In this document: positions 57,602 to 64,000 of the stretch, piece after piece
Layout of the letters: every line of letters begins with the position of its first letter
Numbering within the stretch: the stretch's first letter is position 1
NCBI GenBank assembly: GCA_036250195.1
Contig: JAVHZZ010000003.1
Coordinates: forward strand, 19,498,504-19,562,503
Source: Mixophyes australis
Lineage: Eukaryota; Chordata; Amphibia; Anura; Limnodynastidae
Direction of reading: 5' to 3'
DNA length: 64,000 bases
Position numbers and translations under genes: made by a program
Notes under the pieces: generated by a model
Told to the model about the DNA's origin: nothing
What the model saw: only the letters and a program-made list of their open reading frames with translations
Databases searched by the model: none

Positions 57602-58129
57602 TTCCACATCTTTCTTAATCTGAGCTATTGACATATATGTAACATACACCTGATGCATCAATTATCACTGAGTGAGCAGGTTGAAACAGTCATTGCTGCG
57701 CCAAATATATTCTCCCATCTGAGCTGTTCAGATGGCTCAAATCGTGCATTTAAGGTCCCTGTAGTGACAATGTATTGTGCACTGCTTTTATTTAGTAACA
57801 GAAGAGAGTAGAGGTCACCAGAGGTTTGCTAGTAGGCATCGAACTATCCACAGGGACCACCCAGAAGTCGCAAGTACTGTGTCTATAAAATAATTGCACA
57901 GGGACACGGAAACTGTTCAACAAATCTAAAAACCCCATCTATGTATAACCTGAATGCCCAATCTCCATCACTTTTCAAAACCCTGCATCAGACAACAACT
58001 CAGGGAATCTACAGTTACCCCATAGGAAAGTAGTAAAGGTCATTTTGTCAACTATCACTCCTTGAGGATATTAATTGAAGACATATAACATCTTAGCATT
58101 AGTTTTCTACAAACAAAATTAAATATCAG
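57602..58129. other. Intergenic, nothing recognised
   Basis: No supported feature. Confidence 0.45.
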
Positions 58130-59631
58130 TGTCAGGGATAAGCCCCTCTAGCTACTCCCTGCTTTGATATCTTATCATATATTCCAACAGTCATACAATA
58201 TATCACAAACCGCCCCCTGCGCACTTGTGACTTGGAAGCTTACTGTAAGGGAACACACAGGATTCCACACTCATCTTTTCCTCTAAGGCTACAGATTTCG
58301 CTGGTCCCTTTTCCCAACACAGACGCAGGCTTCACACCTCTCAGCCACTGCCACCAGCTACGTATAAGGCCCGTAGCAAGCCTATGACTTAATCACCCAT
58401 TTGCACACACTCTGTGCTTTGGTAGCTAAACAGTTAACCCTTCACACTCTGGTTTCTAAAGAGTTAAACCAGCCAACAAATCTGTCTCTTCTAAACAGGC
58501 AATTAATTCGTTTTAGAGCAATAAGGACAGAACTATTAAATTGTTAGATTTAATATACAAAAAGTACAATGCTTACAGAGAATAAAAAAAAAACAGTTAG
58601 ATAAAGATTTGACATATAAGTAAAAAATTGCAAACAGTTATAAAAACAAATGGGATGAAAGTACAGAGCATAACTTACTTATCATCATCTGTATGCCTGG
58701 GAAATGCAGAAAAGATAGACAGTCCTTTAATTAGATTGATCCCCAAGAAAATGACCCTCGAAGTCATAAACGAAGATGATGAAGCATAAGCTGATCCTTG
58801 TAAATGGTAACTCAGAGCAACAGCAGATGAATTACTAATACAACACGGTTCAATAGCAACAAGTATGATGAAATATTAGCTGATCCGTTTAGCTGGTAAC
58901 TCAGAGCAACAGCAGATGAATTACTAATACAACACAGTTCAATAGCAACAAGTATGATGAAACATTGCCATTCCGTTAAGATGGTAACTCAGAGCAACAG
59001 CAGATGAATTATTGATACAGCACAGTTCAATAGCAACAAGTATGATGAAACATTGCTGATCCGTTTAGATGGTAACTCAGGTTATAGCAATTGAGTTACT
59101 GAGACAACGTCAGTTCAGTGAAAACAGCAATTAATGAAGACTTAGCTTATCCATTTGGATAGTAGTTCAGCGCAGCAGGTGTACCGGATTCCTGATGAAG
59201 TTGGGGTTACCATCATGAAGCGGTGAAGTCTAATGAGACAAGCCATAGAGGAGATGCTGAATGCGGCAGTGAAGACCCGATAAAGTGAGGGTTCCAACAA
59301 AGGTATCAGGGAGCAGACACAGCAGGTCCCGGAGCAATGATGCACAGCAACCAAGAGTAAGTCACACGTGGAGAACCCAATCCTGACAGGAGTAAGTAAC
59401 TTGAAGAACAGGATCCAGAGAGCAGGAGCTGGGAGGTTTAAATAGTACTCGAAAAGCACCAGGACCAATAGGAGCGCGTGGGAGGTTATAGAGAGAACAA
59501 TGATTGACACATGCACAGAATGGAGCCAGATGAAGGCTGAGACTAAAACACTGGATCCAAGATACCGTGGTCACAGTTTATTAGACAGAGGTAACAACGC
59601 CGGTACTCGTCCACGGGGCTGGTGTGTGACA
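58130..59631 (-). mobile_element. Chromodomain Gypsy 3' LTR
   Basis: On the minus strand it starts TGTCACACACCAGCCCC at 59631, directly after a polypurine tract (59632-59655, seen as C-rich on the plus strand). It ends CCCTGACA at 58130, giving a TGTCA/TGACA terminal pair and 1502 bp. The pol remnant lies on the correct side. The left boundary is inference from the terminal motif. It contains an 88-bp array. Confidence 0.72.
58775..59150. repeat. 88-bp tandem array inside the Gypsy LTR
   Basis: About four units keyed on GGTAACTCAGAGCAACAGC at 58806, 58895 and 58983, with a diverged unit at 59071. Spacing 88-89 bp. Confidence 0.92.
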
Positions 59632-59707
59632 GTACCCCCCCCCCCGCCCCCTTTTAGAAGTGGCCACTGGACACTTAGCAGTAATTTTGTGTGGAAATTT
59701 AGCATAA

Positions 59708-60075
59708 AATTATCGTAATAATGCAGGTGCTTTGATATCAGAAGCATTTACCCAAGAGCGCTCTTCGGGACCAAAGCCCCTCCAATCTACTAAATACTTC
59801 ACCATACCTCTAGAAGTCTTAACGTCCAAAATTTGAGTAATTTCAAATTCCTCCTGTTGACTGAAACTGGGCGTAGTAGAAGACTGTTTAGTGGAAGAGA
59901 ATCTATTGATGATCAAGGGTTTCAGAAGAGATATATGGAAGGAATTAGAGATGGGGAGTGAGGAAGGAAGCTTCATTTTGACTGAGACTGGTTTAATAAC
60001 TTGCAGTATTTTATATGGTCCAATAAACCTGGGAGCAAATTTCATAGACGGTACTCTAAGACGGATATTCCGGGT
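59708..60075 (-). pseudogene. Gypsy integrase C-terminus with chromodomain
   Basis: A 111-codon frame (59710-60045). KFAPRFIGPYKILQVI is the integrase C-terminal GPY/F module. A linker and SFHISLLKP follow, and then a chromodomain: FEITQILDVKTSRGMVKYLV, WRGFGPEERSWV. Chromodomains at this place define chromoviral Gypsy elements. LSTRNIRL-type residues precede it across a stop. The stretch is nearly intact but separated from the catalytic core, which is missing. Confidence 0.9.
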
Positions 60076-60470
60076 AGATTACCATATGCTGGTAGGAAGG
60101 TCAGTCACAAAATCCATACTGATGTGAGTCCAAGGTCTGGATGGTATGGGGAGTGGCAACAACGGTCCCAGAGGAGCAAGGCGAGAGGACTTGTGCTGAG
60201 CACAAACACTACATGAGGCCACAAAGTCTTTGACATCTGAACGAAGAGATGGCCACCAATAAGAGCGAAAAATTAATTCAAAAGTCTTAAGGCACCCAGC
60301 ATGCCCAGCGAATTTGGAGGCATGATGCCAGCGAAGGAGTTTTCTCCGAAGGGCCTTGGAAACATAGGTCTTCCCTGGAGGGGGTGATGGAGACGTAGAA
60401 GTGACAAACAAGCATTTAGGATTCAAAATAGGATAAACAGCTGGTGGATCCGGATCCAGAGTAAAATCAC
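60076..60470 (-). pseudogene. Gypsy integrase N-terminus (HHCC zinc finger)
   Basis: A frame (60079-60426) with RKLLRWHHASKFAGHAG, then CLKTFELIFRSYWWPSL and CSVCAQHK, gives the H-H-C-C finger. It ends WTHISMDFVTDLPTS, the start of the catalytic core with its first aspartate. After SIW it joins straight to the C-terminal part, so the rest of the DDE core is deleted. Confidence 0.88.
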
Positions 60471-60975
60471 ATCTGCTCTTTTATACAGTCGGCCTGACTT
60501 AAAGGTCACATGGAGATTAAATCGAGAGAAGAAAAGCAACCAACGGGCCTGCCAGCGGTTAAGACATTATGCAGTCTGTAAATACAGGAGCTTCTTATGA
60601 TCCATAAATATTATTACCACATGTTGGGATCCCTCCAAAAGATAGTGCCCATTCTGACAAAGCCAACTTCATAGCCATCAGCTCCTTGTCACCGATGGTA
60701 TAATTTTGTTCTGCAGGCAAGAACTTCCGAGAGAAGAAGGCACAAGGTAGCAATCGATTAGATGATGATCATTGAGAGAGGACCGCTTCGACGCCAATAG
60801 CTGAAGCATCTACTTCCAAAAAGAATGATAAGTCTGGTTGTCGAAGAATAGGAGCAGAGGAAAAAACTTTTTGGAGAATACGAAAAGGCCTTCAAGGCTT
60901 CATCCGTCCAGTTTTTAGGATTGGCCCCTTTCTTAGTAAGGGCAGTGATGGGAGCAACAATACTGGAGTAGTTAG
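60471..60975 (-). pseudogene. Gypsy RNase H and tether remnant
   Basis: Minus-strand readings in shifting frames include [31 protein letters not shown] and [11 protein letters not shown], then NRWQARWLLFFSRF. These are the usual RNase H landmarks between RT and integrase. Stops and frameshifts interrupt it. Confidence 0.75.
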
Positions 60976-60982
60976 AAATGAA

Positions 60983-61358
60983 TTAACGATAATAATTTGC
61001 AAATCCTAAAAAATGGTGGAACGCCTTAACTATAGATGGAAGTGGCCAATCCACAATGGCTTGAATCGTCCCAGGATCCATATGAAGGCCAGTTCCAGAA
61101 ATGATGTAACCCAGAAATGGCATGGATGTAGTTTCAAAAGAGCATTTCTCAAGCTTGCAATAAAGATGTTTTTTACGGAGTCTGGAAAGTACCTCAGCTA
61201 TATGTTTTCTATGGGTATTGAGATTTTGAGAAAAATCTGAATATCGTCCAGATAAACGACTACACAAACATAGAGTAGATTCCGAAAGATTTCATTCACA
61301 AAACTTTGGAATACCGCTGGGGCATTACACAGACCGAAGGACTTCACTAAATATTGCC
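60983..61358 (-). pseudogene. Gypsy RT remnant, cut at 61358
   Basis: Two overlapping frames. The first (61198-61410) has [19 protein letters not shown] and [11 protein letters not shown], so the catalytic YLDD is kept. The second (60983-61267) has LRKKHLYCKLEKCSFE, FLGYIISGTGLHMDP and FLGFANYYR. RT homology starts abruptly at 61358. Upstream RT fingers, protease and gag, expected further right, are replaced by satellite DNA. Confidence 0.9.
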
Positions 61359-64000
61359 GTCCGCCCTGTCCTTCTGCGGAGTCTGCGCAGTAAGGCCCCA
61401 CCGCCGCCACCCATCCGCCCTGTCCTCCTGAGTCTGCGCAGTTAGGCCCTGCCTCCCGCCCGTCCGCCCTGTCCTTCTGCGGAGCCTGCGCAGTCAGGCC
61501 CTACCGCCGCACGACCTTCCGCCCTGTCCTTCTGCAGAGATTGCAGTCAGGCCACGCCGCTGCCCACCCGTCCGCCCTGTCCTTCTGCGGAGTCTGGGCA
61601 GTCAGTCACCGCCGCCGCTTGCCCGTCAGCACTGTCCTTCTGCGGAATCTGCGCAGTCAGGACCCGCCGCTACCCGCCCATCCGTCCTGTCCTTCTCCTG
61701 AGTCTGCGCAGTCAGACCCCGTCGCCGCCCGCCTGTCCGCCCTGTCCTTCTGCGGAGTTTGGGCAGTCAGGCCTCGCCGCCGCTGCCCGCCCGCCCTGTC
61801 CTTCTGCGGAGTCTGCGCAGTCAGGCCCCCCACCGCCCGCTTGTCCGCCCTGTCGTTCTGCGGAGTCTGCACAGTCAGGCCCCGCCGCCGCCGGCCCATC
61901 CGTCCTGTCCTTCTCCTGAGTCTGCACAGTCAGGACCCCCGCCTGCTCTGCTCTTCTGCGGAGTCTGCGCAGTAAGGCCCCGCCACCGCCCCGCCCCCCC
62001 CTGTCCTTCTGCGGAGTCTGCGCAGTCAGGCCCCGCAGCCGCCAGCCCATCCGCCCTGTCCTTCTGTGGAGTTTGCGCAGTCAGGCCCTGCCGCCGCCCG
62101 TCCGACCTGTCTGTCTCCTGACTCTGTGCAGTAAGGCCCTGGCGCCGCCCACCCGTCCGCCCTGTCTTTCTCCTGAGTCTGCGCAGTCAGGCCACGCCGC
62201 CCACTGCCCGTCCACCCTGTCCTTCTGCGGAGTCTGGGAAGTCAGGCCACATCGCCCACTGCCCGTCCGCCCTGTGCTTTTGCGGAGTCTGCACAGTCAG
62301 GCCCCGCCGCCGCCCGCCCATCTGCCCTGTCCTTCTCCTGAGTCTGCACAGTCAGGACCCCAGCCCCCCGCCTGCCCTGCTCTTCTGCGGAGTCTGCGCA
62401 GTAAGGCCCCGCAGACGCCCGTCCCCCCTGTCCTTCTGCGGAGTCTGCGCAGTCAGGCCCCACAGCCGCCAGCCCATTCGCCCTGTCCTTCTGCGGAGTT
62501 TGCGCAGTCAGGCCCCGCCGCCCACCACCAGTCCGCCCTGTCCTTCTTTTGAGTCTGCGCAGTCAGACCCTCGCCGCTTCCTGCCACATTTGCCCTGTCC
62601 TTCTCCTAAGTCTGCGCAGTCAGGACCCGCCAACTTCCGCCCCTTTTGGCCTGTCCTTCTTCTGAGTCTGCGCAGCCAGGCCTCGCCGCCGCCCGCCCGC
62701 CCTGTCCTTCTCCCGAGTCTGAGCAGTTAGTGCTCGCCACCCACTGCCCGTCCGCCCTGTCCTTCTCCTGAGTCGACACAGTCAGGCCCCGCCACCTTCC
62801 GCCCCTTTTGCCCAGTCCTTTTCCTTAGTCTGCGCAATAAGGCCCCGCCAATTCCCGCCCCTTTTGCCTTGTCCTTCTCCTGAATCTGCGCAGTAAGGCC
62901 CCACCGCCTCCCGCCCCTTTTGCCCTGTTCTTCTCCTGAGTCTGCGCAGTTAGACTTCGCCGCCGTCCGCCCGTCCGCCCTGTCCTTCTCCTGAGTCTGC
63001 GCAGTTAGGACCTGCCGCCAACCACCGGTCCGCCCTGTTCTTCTCCTGAGTCTGCGCAGGCAGGCACTGGCGCCTCCCGCCCCTTTTGCCCTGTCCTTCT
63101 CCTGAGTCTGCGCAGTCAGGCCTCCCGCCCACCGCCCATACGCCCTGTCCTTCTCCTGAGTCTGCACAGTCAGGCCCCGTCGCCTCCCGTCCCTTTTGCC
63201 CTGTTCTTCTACTGAGTCTGCGCAGTCAGGCCTCGCCGCCATCCGCCCTGTCCTTCTCTTGATTCTGCGCAGTCAGGCCCCACTGCCCTGTCCTTCTCCT
63301 GATTTTGCACAGTCATGCCCCTCCACCTCCCGCCCCTTTTGCCCTGTTCTTCTCCTGAGTCTGCGCAGTCAGGACTCGCCGCCGTCCGTCCTATCCTTCT
63401 CCTGAGTCTGCGCAGTAAGTCCCCGCCGCCTACCACCCGTCCGCCCTGTCCTTCTCCTGAGTCTGCGCAGTCAGGCTTCGCCGCCTCCCGCCCTTACGCC
63501 ATGTCCTTCTCCTGAGTCTGCGCAGTCAGGCCACACTGCCTCCTGCCCCTTTTGCCCTGTTCTTCTCCTGACTCTGGGCAAGCAAGTCCTCGCCGCCCAC
63601 CGCCCGTCTGCCCTGTCCTTCTCCTGAGTCTGCGCAGTTAGGCCCCGCCGCCTCTTGCCCCTTTTGCCCTGTTCTTCTCCTGACTCTGCGCAGGCAGGCC
63701 TCGCCACCCACTGCACGTCCGCCCTGTCCTTCTCCTGAGTCTGCGCAGTCAGTCCCCGCCGCCCACCGCCCGTCCGCCCTGTCCTTCTCCTGAGTCTGCA
63801 CAGTCAGGCCCCGCCACCTCCCGCCCTTTTGCCCAGTCCTTCTCCTGAGTCTGCGCATTCAGGTCCCGCCACCTCCCGGCCCTTTTGCCCTGTCCTTCTC
63901 CTGAGTCTGCGCAGTCAGGCCCCGCCGCGCACCGCCCGTCCGCCCTGTCCTTCTCCTGAGTCTGCGCAGAAAGGCCCCGCCACCTCCCGTCCCTTTTGGA
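61359..64000. repeat. 55-56 bp GC-rich, CpG-rich satellite array
   Basis: About 47 units up to the window edge, keyed on GAGTCTGCGCAGTCAGGCC, followed by a variable CCGCC-rich segment and GCCCTGTCCTTCT. Two unit types exist: TTCTGCGGAG (dominant to about 62500) and TTCTCCTGAG (dominant after). In the right half the variable segment alternates between CCGCCCGTCCGCCCTG and CCGCCCCTTTTGCCCTG. Long Pro/Ser/Ala frames on the plus strand and Gly/Arg/Asp-rich ones on the minus strand are by-products of low stop density. Confidence 0.96.

Noticed and set aside
61541..63858. Many Pro/Ala/Ser and Gly/Arg/Asp frames
   Set aside because: By-products of a GC-rich satellite with few stop codons.

Overview
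This window looks like non-coding vertebrate nuclear DNA, most likely from a frog or another amphibian. The evidence is the repeat content. It holds a tRNA-headed SINE with a GATGATG tail, CR1-like LINEs, several hAT and Harbinger-like MITEs, chromodomain Gypsy and DIRS-like retrotransposon relics, a Tc1 relic, and many micro- and minisatellites. I recognise no host protein exon, no functional RNA gene and no prokaryotic feature. The long open frames are either transposon relics or artefacts of tandem repeats. The taxon is an inference from repeat style; no gene fixes it.

Layout. 1-20 kb is unique-looking DNA sprinkled with MITEs, SINEs and AT microsatellites, plus an old CR1-like fragment at 17.6-18.3 kb. 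20.7-23.2 kb holds a heavily deleted Gypsy element in the order LTR / gag and RT remnants / LTR / gag head. 23.5-24.9 kb is a 5'-truncated CR1-like LINE on the minus strand. 26.6-27.1 kb is a TG/TATG microsatellite. 28.7-29.5 kb and 32.6-34.1 kb are related LTRs with internal minisatellites; the second is a solo LTR with a perfect 5-bp target duplication. A Tc1/mariner transposase relic follows at 34.4-35.0 kb.

36-44 kb carries 36-bp, 31-bp and 18-bp minisatellites and a decayed DIRS-like relic. 47.3-48.4 kb is an LTR-like block with an 85-bp array. 48.9-50.8 kb and 52.9-56.0 kb are two related hAT-type elements in opposite orientation. Each has TIRs, an 8-bp target duplication and an internal array of roughly 30-bp units, and the second is interrupted by a CR1 LINE. 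58.1-61.4 kb is a minus-strand chromodomain Gypsy (3' LTR plus decayed pol). Its RT ends abruptly at a GC-rich, CpG-rich 55-56 bp satellite that fills 61.36-64.0 kb and runs off the window.

No set of genes here works together. The biology is that of insertion and decay: nested elements (MITE in MITE, LINE in hAT, SINE in hAT-like repeat, MITE in minisatellite) allow relative dating. The most interesting structures are three: the inverted pair of array-bearing hAT elements, the LTRs that each carry a 75-88 bp array, and a MITE family whose conserved core matches an RFX X-box joined to a CCAAT box. I found no convincing new molecular system.
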